Source of the DNA: Isoetes taiwanensis | Lineage: Eukaryota > Streptophyta > Lycopodiopsida > Isoetales > Isoetaceae | DNA length: 64,000 nucleotides | Reading direction: 5' to 3' | Assembly: GCA_021234155.1 (NCBI GenBank) | Contig: JAJEKV010000003.1 | Span: 8,990,413-9,054,412, forward strand | In this document: piece by piece, positions 23,663 to 35,255 of the stretch | Numbering within the stretch: position 1 is the stretch's first letter | How the letters are laid out: the number at the start of each line of letters is the position of its first letter | Notes under the pieces: generated by a model | What the model was told of the DNA's origin: nothing | The model's database searches: none | What the model saw: the letters and a program-made list of their open reading frames with translations, nothing else | Position numbers and translations under genes: made by a program

Positions 23663-25366
23663 AGGAAATTGCCATGGGAGGAGTTTTCGTGGCGGAAACT
23701 TTGGCCGCTCGTGGCGGCGCTGCCTGAAAGTTTCTGCCATGGAAAGTTTGACATGTGGCGGTTCCCGGTGGCGCCTACGTGGAAAAAGTTTATTGTATGC
23801 GTGTGTTATTTTTTTCTTCAAGTTTTGGCGATGGTGTAAGTCCGGCAGACTAGGGGACATTCGCGGCTGTGGCGCTCGCCTCGTAGTCTACTTCTACAGT
23901 AGTGCCTTGGCCTTAGCTTCATTTTGATATGCGTTTTGCCGGATTTGGAGCTTCTTTTCCAGTGTTGTGATGAGTTTTTGCTTTTCTTCATTTTTTGACA
24001 ACTTCTTGCCTCTATATGACGAGTTCTGCCACGTGCTTGAGCTTTTTTCTTGCTATGCTTGAGGTTTCTCTTTCTGCGGCTGGAAATAGTTCTCTTATAT
24101 CGTGTTCTTGAAGATCTGCGAGAAGATCTAATGCGTTCTTGAAGGAGAAACCACATGTTAGTTTTTGAAGCATGTTTTACAGCGTGGTGATGCATGTGAT
24201 AGTTATTGTGTTGTACATTGTTTGTGGGAAGGTTTTCCTCACAAAAGCAGTTTAGTAATCCAACACACTAATACAAGACTTGCTATCTAGATAAAAACAA
24301 TATTGGCTAGATAAAAACAACCAAGGATAAATTAGAATGAACTTTCGATGCCCAAACTTCTTGAATTCAATGTTTACAATCAAAGGCATTAACCACTTTC
24401 CTGTAGCACCATTGATTGCGAAATCCTCCGAGAACCCAAGCGGCCACTTCTAACTGTGCATCATGACCTGTTTCTCCAGATTTCAATCCCCTTTTTGTTT
24501 TGATCAAATCCGACTTCCTTTTCTTTATCTGGCCCTCTTTTTTTATTTTTTCGATGTCTGTATGGGCATTGTATAGCCATGTTTCCTTTTTTTCAACCTT
24601 ATGCCCCCTCTTTTTTTTTTATCTCCACTAGGTTTTGATGGTATGCATCCCTGATTTTTTTTCTGAGTTCTACTCAAGATTTCTATATCCACCTTTTAAT
24701 AGATAATCACACATTCAATATGGCATGATATTGCCCTGCAACTTTCCCTTCATGCCATATCCCTGCAGAGATTCCCAACAGCTCTTTAAGACAACTAAGT
24801 TTTCTTTCAGTCATGGCTTTAGTGAAGGTATCTGCTGCTTGATGCTCAGTCTTAATATACTGCATTTCTATAATTCCTTTAGCTATGAGATCTCTTATGA
24901 AATGTATATGAATTTCAATATGCTTTGTTCTTTCATGATAGATAGGATTTTTTGCAATTGCCATGCAACTTAAACTGTCTGTTAACAGTATTGTGAGCGC
25001 CTGGACTGAGGTATACCTATTTCCAATGACCAATATTCTCAACCAAGCAATTCTTTTACAGCTAATGATGATGCAGAATGCTTAGATTCAGCTGATGACA
25101 TGGCCATAACTGATTGTTTCTTACTCCTCCACGATATTATTCCTCCTGCAAGCATAACATCATAACAACATAACCAGATATTGACCTTCCACCATCTAAA
25201 TCCCCTGCCCAATCAACATCAGAGTAGGCATATAATGCTGTGTTATCTGAGTTATACGTTATGCCAGAATGTGATGGAAATGCAAAGGAATTTGCCCTTT
25301 TGCTTCCCAAATTTGAGCAGGTTTTCAAAGCACGTTAGTTGGGCAAGTCATAACATACTCATCCCA
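23663..25366. repeat. Duplicated block A, first part (pairs with 29996-31734)
   Basis: From aggaaattgccatgggagg to gcaagtcataacatactcat this block matches 29996-31734 in the same orientation with high similarity. It contains a lysine/arginine-rich minus-strand frame (23818-24195), which I consider a shadow of an old gene in another frame, and a Ty1/copia relic. Confidence 0.85.
24707..25328 (-). pseudogene. Ty1/copia RNase H relic, copy 1
   Basis: The minus strand encodes the C-terminal end of a copia polyprotein. YSDVDWAGDLDGGRSISGY (25137-25328 frame) is the first RNase H motif. In another frame (24707-25042) follow AKNPIYHERTKHIEI and HFIRDLIAKGIIEMQYI, then ADTFTKAM, the standard copia ending. 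Between them the frame is broken. No reverse transcriptase or integrase remains, so the piece cannot mobilise itself. Confidence 0.9.
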
Positions 25367-25466
25367 TCGATCCGAGACATCGGATCGCCATTCTAGAATG
25401 GGACGAGCATGCATGTTTTGCATGCATGCGGGCGGCGCATGCTCGTTCTGGTTGGGAGTTCGCTAT

Positions 25467-26008
25467 CATTAGGGATTTTTTGAGATTAAAAAAGGGCCTT
25501 CAAAACATGCCAACTAAGCCAAATGAAGATAAATGAACTACCAATCAGAAATCAGAGCCTGACGGGTCCAGTCAGCAAAACTGTTATAACTAACTTACTG
25601 GATCACATTTTCTAGCATAACTATTGATAGAAAAGTCCAAATGAGCTCTCGTTTAGTGCAATAGATAGATCTCATTGAGATCATTCCAATCTTAGGTGCT
25701 TTGCACATATTTTAACCACTTATGATTGTCAAAACTCCAAAAAATATGGTTTTTACCATTTTTTACTATCCTACGGGGCTAAAAGATATGCAAACCATCC
25801 AAGGTTGGAAAGATCTCAATGAGATCTATCTATTGCACCAAACAAGAGCTCATTTGGACTTTTCTATCAACACTTATGCTAGAAAATATGATCCAGTGAG
25901 TTAGTTATAACTGTTTTGCTGACCAGTTCTGTTTTCTGATTGGTAGTTCATATAGCTTAGCCAGTAGTTCTTAGAAGGCCCTTTTATGATCTCAAAAAAT
26001 CCCTAATG
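25467..26008. mobile_element. 542-bp foldback (hairpin) element
   Basis: The ends are perfect 20-bp inverted repeats (cattagggattttttgagat ... its complement). Complementarity continues inward through most of each ~250-bp arm, for example gggccttc/gaaggccc, accaatcaga/tctgattggt, ccaaatgagctc/gagctcatttgg and tagatctcattgagatc/gatctcaatgagatcta. The related module at 26350-26375 lacks it (gagttcgctattttaggcgcg), which defines the insertion as clean and without duplicated target bases. The whole would fold into one long hairpin RNA if transcribed. Confidence 0.85.
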
Positions 26009-26640
26009 TTTAGGCGCGTTTCTGCTTCGACTTCTCATCGGCGCTTCCTCTTCTCTCTCAGCAGTACCTTATTCTCTTTGAATTGTTTCGGGCGAGGGGG
26101 GGCTTCTTCTTCTGCTGGTTTGGCCAATTTGGCGTTTTTTTCATGCTGTCCTTTCTCGGCCTTTAGCCTTCATCCTGTGACCTTCGTCCTCGATCCTAGT
26201 TGTTAAGGAAGTCCTTTGGTATTCGGGCGGTTTGTTGGTTTCATGCGAGTCCCATTCTAGAATCCCATCGATCCGAGACATCGGATCGCCATTCTAGAAT
26301 GGGACGAGCATGCATGTTTTGCATGCATGCGGGCGGTGCATGCTCGTTCTGGTTGGGAGTTCGCTATTTTAGGCGCGTTTCTGCTTCGACTTCTCATCGG
26401 CGCTTCCTCTTCTCTCTCAGCAGTACCTTATTCTCTTTGAACCCACCCTCCCCCACCTCTTTGTTATTGTATTTTTATCGCGTGCACGCGGCGTAATCAA
26501 GCCCTCCTCCACTGGGAGGTTTGTTTTGTCTTGTTGTTTTGTTGGTGATGTGCAGGTACAGGTTAGCGAGCGGCATCTGTTTCGACTTTTCCATTCGTGG
26601 GTTTTGGGAGCGATTTTTATGCCTTACGTTTGTCCAAGCC

Positions 26641-26726
26641 CCTTGCCGAAGGCTTATCACTAGGGTTTTTCCTCGAAAACCCGAAAGGGCGGGGTTTTTT
26701 AATCCCGGTGATAAGCTTTCGGCAGG
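26641..26726 (+). other. Long hairpin inside the block-A insertion
   Basis: Arms ccgaaggcttatcac and gtgataagctttcgg pair across an inner region that itself contains agggtttttcc and gcggggttttttaatccc. It resembles the motif near 15761, suggesting a shared terminal structure of a retroelement. Confidence 0.6.
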
Positions 26727-26920
26727 TACACTAGCCCAGTCTCTATTAGCATTGTATTTTGTTGGGGTCCAAATGATATAATTGGATTTTCCCTTTATTT
26801 TTTATGGGTAGTCCGCATGTGTGTGGCTACCCACTATCCACCATTGTAGAAAATCTGCTGAGATGAATGAGAAGCAAGTCTAAGGGCGGTTTGTTGGTTT
26901 CATGCGAGTCCCATTCTAGA

Positions 26921-27650
26921 ATTGGAAGAACTGCCATGGGATTGCTCCAAACCAACAATATGAACTTCACATTAAGTATGTTAAAAGGCGAACAACGAAA
27001 TTGATATTCCTTTGTATGTACTTTCCTACTGTAGCCAAAGAGAGAGCGTGGAACTCTTACAGACTAAATATCCCTATATAGAAAACACTATTGCAAGCTC
27101 CTGTCCATTGTCTGGATTTAAGAATTGTAATACCAAGAAAGATAGACACTTGAAAAAGGCATCAACAAATCCAATATTATTTTAGCAACATCAGTAGAGG
27201 AAAAATTGATACATGCTCAACTGTTGCATTATGAATCCTGAAGTTGTAAACATTTATGCTTTGTTTGGCAATATTAAGATGCAATTTGATATGTACTATT
27301 GCTTATTGGAATGTCAAATGCAGATAGTTCCTCTCATTTAACGAATTGTGCCAGAATTGATATCCTTGAATGAAATCAAACAAAAGAGAGACTTAACTGC
27401 CAGCAGTATTAGACAATCACACTTATTGTATTAGACAATTTTATTAGAAAACCACTACAAACATGAATCATTAGAGATTCCTATATTAATTGGACCACAC
27501 AAAATAAAATATAGCAACCCCAAAATTACTATGAACATAGCACTAAAGCCACTCCCCAAAAAAAAAAAAAAAAAAAAAACTACTATAAAAAACCATAAAA
27601 AAACTACCCTAAACCATGCTCTAAATAAGTGTATAAGGTTATTCAACACG
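26921..27650. repeat. Duplicated block A, second part (pairs with 31732-32330)
   Basis: Matches 31732-32330 directly and 54890-55800 in inverted orientation. Its right part (about 27400-27650, read on the minus strand) is a copy of the 3' flank of the aerolysin-like gene: the same run of words occurs at 41390-41575 and 63840-64000. Confidence 0.85.
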
Positions 27651-27829
27651 TTTGACTCACAAAGTAGTGTTACTCAATTATAGCGGTTTATCAAAACATA
27701 TATAATGCATTCACTTTGATTCTATTCTTCAAGATTCCTTGATGCTCCAGTGCATGCGCGCCAGGTGTCGAAAAGTTTTTTCGAGGAACATTTTTGTATT
27801 TTTCTAGTTATATATTTATTGAGGAGGAG

Positions 27830-28663
27830 TCACAGCCACGTGACTTCATGTTTTTCAGCTGGTTTAGATTTGTAGAGAGCTGGATCCGGCGTGTGCTGCA
27901 ACGGCAAAGGCAGATTGGCCCGTAAAATCTCTCCTTCACAGCCCTCCACAACAGATGTAATCACACCAGCAACTTCCCACCGATCCAAACCTCTATTTCT
28001 ATTATCAGAGCCAGCTTTGTTAAGCTGGACAACGATTTTCCAATGCTCCACCGTTAATCTTCAGCCCAGAAATTGATCGCCCCCCTGCGGCCAAGCTATC
28101 ATCGGCATAGCCAAACATATGAGTGTGTTATAAACGCTGCCACAGCTCTGTGCTCCAAAATTTCACTCTGCGGTGCCCAATTCACCACCATCCCCTGTTT
28201 TTCTCCTTCCCTGTACCGATTAAAAAACATCTTCAGCATTTTTGATTCAGTTTCTACCCCCAGATCCGCCCTGAAGCTCCATAAAAATGGTTGCTTGCTT
28301 AATTCCAACCCAATTGCTAACTCTTCCTTTAACCGCCACATTCTTCTGAGCAGCATCCATAGCTGCTTCTGGCGCCACGTTCATCTCAGCGTTCTTCCAT
28401 ATCTTTAAAAAATCACAGCTTAGATCACAGCTTGCCCATCATTTTGCAAAAACTTCGTTTGAAATGGCTTTGCTGCGATTCCTAGGAAACTGGAAAGGAA
28501 CTGAAAGATCCAAGAACCTTGAGGTATCTTCCTTTTTCTCTGTTTTTTCTCTGTTTTTTCTATTCTGCTTTATGGCTTGGTTCTGCGCCATTGCAGCAAG
28601 CTGCACCGCTGAGGCCATACCCATCATCAGATCCCTCGTTTTATTGGCCCCGAACCCACCCAC
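27830..28663 (-). pseudogene. UDP-glycosyltransferase (family 1) gene fragment, broken
   Basis: UGTs move a sugar from UDP-sugar to small acceptors. The minus-strand frame 28099-28356 has ELAIGLELSKQPFLWSFR followed by WAPQSEILEHRAVAAFITHS, the first half of the plant PSPG donor-binding box. The expected HCGWNSxxES continuation is lost; the frame runs into YVWLCR and stops. A second frame (27830-28051) with VEHWKIVVQLNKAG and EVAGVITSVVEG resembles the C-terminal helices of UGTs. Upstream frame 28439-28663 could be part of the same gene but is not recognisable. Loss of the catalytic-site flank and frame breaks mean it is non-functional. Confidence 0.75.
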
Positions 28664-28689
28664 TGAGCCAGAATTGAAAACTCAAAGAT

Positions 28690-29788
28690 GATGTGCATCA
28701 AATTCATGCCAGGCGATAAAAATCCGCCTTTGGGCGCAAATTCAAAGCTCGAATTCGAAGCAAGGAGAGGATTCTCGAATCCTTTTTAAGTTTCCGATGC
28801 ATATGTTGCTAAAGCAAAGCATCTTGCGCCAGCTTTCTGTTGGCGACAGCAGGTTCAGAAGATTTCACTGTAACCTGTGCAACAAAAATGTGCAGATAAT
28901 CTGAACGCTGGATTCTTTCTTGAGTTTGAATTCTCTGGTCCACAAGCTCGCTTCAAAATTGGATTCGTCACAAATTTTGAAGCCCAAGAACATGTCGAGA
29001 CAGAGTTTCTCTTTTAAGCATCTGTAATTCGGCTTTCTTCTTCTCTATTTTCTTTGCAACAGGCCGCAGCCTATATCAGGCTTATGCCAACGTGGCAACC
29101 ATCGTGCAGGCCTCCGATCACCTGAGAATCGTGCAGGTGATTTTGCTGGAATCGTTTCCGTAATCCTGCTGGCTCAAATCTCTGCTCCGCCACGTTTAGG
29201 TGACCCCTTTCGTTACAAGGTGCTCATCTTTTCTTTAATGGTATTTCATACGATTGTTCCATACCAAGACATATATAATTATTGGAGGGAAAAATGCCAT
29301 TCTTAGATTCACAACAAGCTTCTTTCATAGTGTATGTGATCTTGCCCGGATCTTGCCCTTAACGTTGGTGACCCATATAAAAACGCAGGGCCAAAGCCAA
29401 TGCAATAGTGATTCCATTCTTGACAATCAAAGAACCGGCCTCTTTCTTTCAAGTTCCTAACTATGCAATCAAGTGATGCATACTTTCAAGACAAACGCCG
29501 CAAAACACTTATTGTAATGTAAATGTATAAATAGTCTTTCCCTTTAGAATGTTTGCATAGGTTTGTTGAATTGATGCTTGCAAGTTGTTATGCATTGAGA
29601 TCACTTATAACATCCATCTACCTTAGGAGCACGAGAACTCAACGCAATGACACCAGTTCGTACCCTCTACATTCAATCCGTTCAAAATTGACATTCATAC
29701 AACTCAAACTCTCACACATTCCTTACTAAACGAGGCCCAAAACTTATGCTAAGTCCAACTTCACAGGGTTAGAACTAAAGAAATGTTC
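28690..29788. other. No gene seen
   Basis: Contains a small local repeat (atcgtgcagg near 29100 and 29127) and short frames only. I see no supported gene, RNA or element. Confidence 0.4.
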
Positions 29789-29812
29789 GCGGCGGCCTTG
29801 GCCGCCGCGATA
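29789..29812. other. Perfect GC-rich palindrome
   Basis: tcgcggcggcc-tt-ggccgccgcga forms an 11-bp perfect hairpin with a two-base loop in AT-rich surroundings, just before the aerolysin-like 3'-end relic. Confidence 0.8.
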
Positions 29813-29821
29813 AATTTCTTG

Positions 29822-29998
29822 TAATAAAAACTCATTATAATTTTTTTTGGGGAACCTTGTGTTGCATTAACAACACATTGGTTCATTATTGGAAACACAT
29901 GCACATGATCAAGTACAAGAACAAAGAGAAAAAATTGACAAGGGTGGTGACTCAGTTTGTTGGGTCGTAGTTACACCAGAGTATATGTCATTCTCAGG
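29822..29998 (-). pseudogene. 3'-end relic of the aerolysin-like gene
   Basis: Read on the minus strand this is the last ~17 codons of the aerolysin-like gene (FPEN.IYSGV...) and its 3' UTR, followed directly by the block beginning aggaaattgcc. A small internal deletion separates the stop region from the coding remainder. It marks the left boundary of duplicated block B. Confidence 0.75.
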
Positions 29999-31734
29999 AA
30001 ATTGCCATGGGAGGAGTTTTCGTGGCGGAAACTTTGGCCGCTCGTGGCGGCGTTGCCTGAAAGTTTCTGCCACAGAAAGTTTGACATGTGGCTTTCCGCC
30101 ACGGAAAGTTTGACATGTGGCGGTTCCCTTACGTAAACAACGGGGGGGAGCTTTTTTTTCGAGGTGACGCCTACGTGGAAAAAGTTTATTGTATGTGTGT
30201 GTTATTTTTTTCTTCAAGTTTTGGCGATGGTGTAAGTCCGGCAGGCTAGGGGACATTCGCGGCTGTGGCGCTCACCTCGTAGTCTACTTCTACAGTAGCG
30301 CCTTGGCCTTAGCTTCATTTTGATATGCGTTTTGCCAGATTTGGAGCTTCTTTTCCAGTGTTGTGATGAGTTTTTGCTTTTCTGCATTTTTTGACAACTT
30401 CTTGCTTCTATATGACGAGTTCTGCCACGTGCTTGAGCTTTTTTCTTGCTATGCTTGAGGTTTCTCTTGCTGCAGTTGGAAATAGTTCTCTTATATCGTG
30501 TTCTTGAAGATCTGCGAGAAGATCTAACGTTTTCTTGAAGGTTCTTCAAGATATACTCCAGTATTGCCCACTATTAGGAGAAACCACATGTTAGTTTTTG
30601 AAGTATGTTTTACAGCGTGGTGATGCATGTGATAGTTATTGTGTTGTACAATGTTTGTGGGAAGGTTTTCCTCACAAAATCAGTTTAGTAATCCAACACA
30701 CTAATACAAGACTTGCTATCTAGATAAAAACAATATTGGCTAGATAAAAGCAATCAAGGATAAATTAGAATGAACTTTCGATGCCCAAACTTCTTGAATT
30801 CAATGTTTACAATCAAAGGCATTAACCACTTTCCTGTAGCACCATTGATTGCGAAATCCTCCGACAACCCAAGCGACCACTTCTAACTGTGCATCATGAC
30901 CTGTTTCTCCAGATTTCAATCCCCTTTTTGTTTTGATCAAATCCGACTTCCTTTTCTCTGTTATCTGGCACTCTTTTTTTATTTTTTCGATGTCTGTATG
31001 GGCATTGTATAGCCATGTTTCTTTTTTTTCAACCTTGTGCCCCCTCTTTTTTTATCTCCACTAGGTTTTGATGGTATGCATCCCTGATTTTTTTTCTGAG
31101 TTCTACTCAAGATTTCTATATCCACCTTTTAGTAGATAATCACACATTCAATATGGCATGATATTGCCCTGCAACTTTCCCTTCATACCATATCCCTGCA
31201 GAGATTCCCAACAGCTCTTTAAGACAGCTAAGTTTTCTTTCAGTCATGGCTTTAGTGAAGGTATCTGCTGCTTGATGGTCAGTCTTAATATACTGCATTT
31301 CTATAATTCCTTTAGCTATGAGATCTCTTATGAAATGTATATGAATTTCAATATGCTTTGTTCTTTCATGATAGATAGGATTTTTTGCAATTGCCATGCA
31401 ACTTAAACTGTCTGTTAACAGTATTGTGGGCGCCTGGACTGAGGTATACCTATTTCCAATGACCAATATTCTCAACCAAGGAATTCTTTTGCAGCTAATG
31501 ATGATGCAGAATGCTTAGATTCAGCTGATGACATGGCCATATCAGATATTGACCTTCCACCATCTAAATCCCCTGCCCAATCAACATCAGAGTAGGCATA
31601 TAATGCTGTGTTATCTGAGTTATAAGTTATGCCAGAATGTGATGGAAATGCAAAGGAATTTGCCCTTTTTCTTCCCAAATTTGAGCAGGTTTTCAAAGCA
31701 CGTTAGTTGGGCAAGTCATAACATACTCATTGGA
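29996..31734. repeat. Duplicated block B, first part
   Basis: Pairs with 23663-25366. Compared with block A it has about 45 extra bases near 30130-30165, an additional copy of cacggaaagtttgacatgtggc near 30096, and lacks about 70 bp of the copia relic at 31541. Confidence 0.85.
31140..31696 (-). pseudogene. Ty1/copia RNase H relic, copy 2
   Basis: Same motifs as copy 1: YSDVDWAGDLDGGRSIS, then AKNPIYHERTKHIEI, HFIRDLIAKGIIEMQYI and ADTFTKAM. About 70 bp after GRSIS are deleted compared with copy 1, so the two frames are joined differently. Non-functional. Confidence 0.9.
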
Positions 31735-32335
31735 AGAATTGCCATGGGATTGCTCTGAACCAACAATATGAACTTCACATTACTTTTCTACTGTAGCCAA
31801 AGAGAGAGCATGGAACTCTTACAGACTGAATATCCCTATATAGAAAACACCATTGCAAGCTCCTGTCCATTGTCTGGATTTGAGAATTGTAATACCAAGA
31901 AAGATCGACACTTGAAAAAGGCATCAACAAATCCAATATTATTTTAGCAACATCAGTAGAGGAAAAATTGATACATGCTCAACTGTTGCATTATGAATCC
32001 TAAAGTTGTGGTAAACATTTATGCTTTGTTTGGCAATATTAAGATGCAATTTGATATGTACTATTGCTTATTGGAATGTAAAATGCAGATAGTTCCTCTC
32101 ATTTAACGAATTGTGCCAGAATTGATATCCTTGAATGAAATCAAACAAAAGAGAGACTTAACTGCCAGCAGTATTAGACAATCACACTTATTGTATTAGA
32201 CAATTTTATTAGAAAACCACTACAAGTTGCACATGAATCATTAGAGCCTATATTAATTGGACCACACAAAATAAAATATAGCAACCCCAAAATTACTATG
32301 AACATAGCATCAAAGCAAAAAAAACTACTATAAAC
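31735..32335. repeat. Duplicated block B, second part
   Basis: Pairs with 26921-27650 and, inverted, with 54890-55800. The right end (32200-32330) is again aerolysin-gene 3'-flank sequence read on the minus strand. Confidence 0.8.
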
Positions 32336-33924
32336 AAGGTGCTGCGCACGGAGGGTTGCCCTACGGTGGCCCAAGAATGTGTTTTCATGTTTCTTGTTGT
32401 CGTTTCGTTTTCATGGTTCTTGTTGGGTCATTTTATGTGTCGGGGCTTATTAATGGTTTGAACATGGGGTTTTGTTTTGTGTTGTTTTGTTTTGTTTATG
32501 AATTGTACATGGACCAAGAAGAGGCTTGCAAAGCTCAGTACCTAGACCAATTAGGATTGACGTGATTATGATCTTTGTCTAAAACATATTAGCCATTTAT
32601 GAAGAATGCTTTTTGTATATTAGTAATGGAAATTGTACAGGGCCTGTATGAATACATGCTTTCATTTTCTTAGTGAATGCATACAAATATTAAGAATAGA
32701 GTACCCAATGGTACAAAAGGACCAATTCGTGCTTTGGTAATATAACAATCCCATTTCGAATATGTGTGTTTAATTGCCTTGATGATGTAGTAATCCCATT
32801 TCTAATATGCACGTTTAACTTGGTTGGTGTCAGTTAATTTTGGTTCGGCATAGTGGCGAACCATTCTTAATCGAGTCCTCCTATTTTCTTGCATCCTCAC
32901 GACCATATACATATTCCTATGTTCTCTATAGATTCTTGATTCTTCTTCTCGAGTATTCAGAGTTCTATATTATAGATCTCTCATATATTGTTGTGCTCCA
33001 TATAGACTCTTGATTCTTCTTTTCGAGTATTTCGAGTTCCACATTATTATGGCTTTCCCATATTTTGCTTGTAGGTCGTGGTATGAATGGACCAGAAAAT
33101 GAATTATGTCTCAATAACAATAAAGATAACAATAAAGATATAAGGACTGTACCCAGTTCAGGCACGCCAACATCCTAGGGAACATAACATGCCATTTATA
33201 GACCTTGTAATTTTCGTGAGAATACGTCTTCAGATTCGATTAGACTTTCCATAATTTGTTTTCGATTTTTCTTGATTCACATATTACTTGAATTCTATCA
33301 GCATTCCACAAAGGTAGACATGATCTTGATACACATTCTATATAAAGGTAATTTTAGATTCCTCGGTATCTTCTCATTAATTATGAAAGATTACGGTGAT
33401 GATTTTTCCATAAATTTTGAAGTGAAGTGCTTAGCTTAGTTTTTCATTGCTAGTAGCAGTCAGTATGCTTGTGACTCGTTCAAGCAACAACAGATCTTCT
33501 CACGTGTGCCCACTGCACATGTAAACACACAACATGAAAATGATATCATAGAATTACGCCATTTCTATGGGAGCCTCTAGAGCGTGGATGGCAAACATGT
33601 TCGAGCGAGGTGTTTATTCACACTAGTTGGCCAATGACATGGGGTGTTTATTCATGGTAAGTGACGAGAAAATGAATATTAGCCAACTTGCATAAGATTT
33701 TAGATTATGTTGTGTATTTCAGCATGTGTGTTTCAAGCATGATGTTCAGTAAATTGAAACATGTGTGGTGCAAAGCACTTTGGAGTTCTAAGTTTGCCTG
33801 TTCAACTAATAAATTTGTGGTGTCTTAACTGACAAATTATTAACATGTTGCTTTAGTTTTATGCAATGTTGGAAGTAGAAATGCATAAATATCATATCGA
33901 TGTATAGGGCAATTTTAAGGAAAT
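32336..33924. other. No gene seen
   Basis: AT-rich sequence; two related phrases (attcttgattcttcttctcgagtatt near 32933 and gactcttgattcttcttttcgagtatt near 33005) form a diverged duplication. No supported gene. Confidence 0.4.
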
Positions 33925-34425
33925 AGAAATCTTCTGAGTGGCGCTATACCAAAGAATATTGGAAAGAGTGGCACTATACCAAAGAATATTGGAAATTCGA
34001 CTGGACTATCATGTTTGGATATTAGTAACAACAGCCTGTATGGGTGGGGTTTCAAAACCTTGTTCAAAACCTTGTTCAGCTTACATATTTGGAACTTTCT
34101 GTGAATCAGCTGACAGAAAATATTCTTGACAAACTTTGAGAGGCGGATTTAAGTTTTCTCAATGGATTTAAGTTTTCTCAATGTCTCCGATAATCATCTG
34201 AGGGATTCATTTCAAGAAATTTCTCATCAGAGGTGTTTGTTCAAAACGATGAGCTATGTGGTGATGTGCTCCATGTCCATTGCAGAGGGCAAAATCTACA
34301 TCTATAATTGTCACTGCTATTGTAAACATAGTTGTGCTCTTCAGTTTAATTTTTTCTTTTAACGTGCCATTTTCTCAAAAAATAGCATGTCCGAGATATT
34401 AAAGAGAACCAAGTTGCCTGACCCT
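33925..34425 (+). pseudogene. LRR receptor-like kinase fragment (ectodomain end and membrane span)
   Basis: Plant LRR receptor kinases sense ligands at the cell surface. In shifting plus frames the sequence reads IPKNIG, NSTGLSCLDISNNSLYG, NLVQLTYLELSVNQLTENI, then DLSFLNVSDNHLRDSF, then NDELCGDVL, the usual cap after the last repeat, then a hydrophobic stretch TSIIVTAIVNIVVLFSLIF consistent with the transmembrane helix. Several short in-place duplications (ataccaaagaatattggaaa twice; caaaaccttgtt twice; ggatttaagttttctcaat twice) break the frame. No kinase domain is seen. It is a decayed fragment. Confidence 0.75.
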
Positions 34426-34633
34426 GAAATCACCACTTATCCTTATCAATAAGCAGAATGAGACAACCACTGAGCATAAACGTGGCCACACGGGAGAATA
34501 TTGATTAACATGGCAAGCCAAAACTGAGAATAACTGAGCATAAGATACATAAATAATCTCCAGAAGACCGACTCCCATGCTAAATATTTGTTCCCCAATC
34601 AAATTAATGGCTTCTATTAATGCGTATCTCATT

Positions 34634-35255
34634 GTTTACACTTGTTTGCCAACGAATTTTGCATGTTCTCAAGTCAAACATCTTGATATCTCCATTGTAA
34701 TAACCTGCAAGTTGACATGTTTAGTTCCAAGCTGAGAAAACAGAATAACTCACTGGATATTCATAATTGAAATTCTGTGCTCACCGGCAACCACACATTG
34801 CTCTTCATCATTAAACGAGTTCCCTGCTTGTCAGATGAGATTACGATGACTGATGCCATATCTCGACCTAAAATGTCTTAAGACGTACTACATAAAACAT
34901 TGTGAACAACTTGCCAATGCCCGCTGACCTAGCTTCAAACTGTACTTTAATCTGCTACAATCATTGGAACCTGAAAAACATGAAAAGGGCTATTCTATTA
35001 CCTAGTTTATTAGAACCTTTCATATATAACATTATGCATTACCTTACCAAATGTAACTGCCCAGCAATCACGTGCATTTTCTACTTGTTTGGGTTCAAAA
35101 CACGCAACCTAATGCGCCAAAAAACAAAGTCTCTTAGCAACTTCAAACATTTATCCTCAAAAGGCCAATATGGCCATAAAACTTACTAGTTTGTCCTTTT
35201 GACGTTGAGCTTACTGGTTCATCCCTTTGACGTTGATCCCACACACTTACACGAC
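34634..35255 (-). pseudogene. WD40-repeat gene remnant (WDR92-like), three exons
   Basis: Three short minus-strand exons with splice consensus: 35215-35255 (RVSVWDQRQRDEP, ends before gtaagc), 34785-34823 (GNSFNDEEQCVVAG, between cag and gtgagc), and 34634-34704 (YYNGDIKMFDLRTCKIRW, after ttgcag). The frame is continuous across the second junction. The strings VWDxRQ, DEExCVxAGYxNGDIKxFDLR and RW match the order in WDR92 (Monad), a cytoplasmic co-chaperone for dynein arm assembly, as I remember it. Upstream exons and everything after the third exon are not found, so it is probably a remnant. It lies between two LRR fragments on the other strand. Confidence 0.5.

Larger units (their letters stand above)
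25367..26920. mobile_element. 1.55-kb insertion present only in block A
   Basis: Block B reads catactcattggaagaattgcc without a break (31722-31745), while block A has this extra DNA between catactcat and tggaagaa. It begins cccatcgatccgagacatcggatc and ends cccattctagaat. No target-site duplication is visible. Its ends are rich in short palindromes (cattctagaatg, gcatgcatg-tttt-catgcatgc). A terminal module recurs inside it: 25369-25466 plus 26009-26083 matches 26265-26440, and gggcggtttgttggtttcatgcgagtcccattctagaat occurs at 26225 and 26884. No protein is encoded. The class is uncertain; a non-autonomous Helitron-like or composite element is possible. Confidence 0.7.

Noticed and set aside
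23818-24195. Lysine/arginine-rich minus-strand frame, also at 30214-30549
   Set aside because: Biased composition, and other frames of the same DNA look equally or more protein-like; no family.
25467-26008. Ordinary Harbinger or Tc1 MITE
   Set aside because: Comparison with the empty module shows no TWA or TA duplication, and complementarity extends far beyond the termini.
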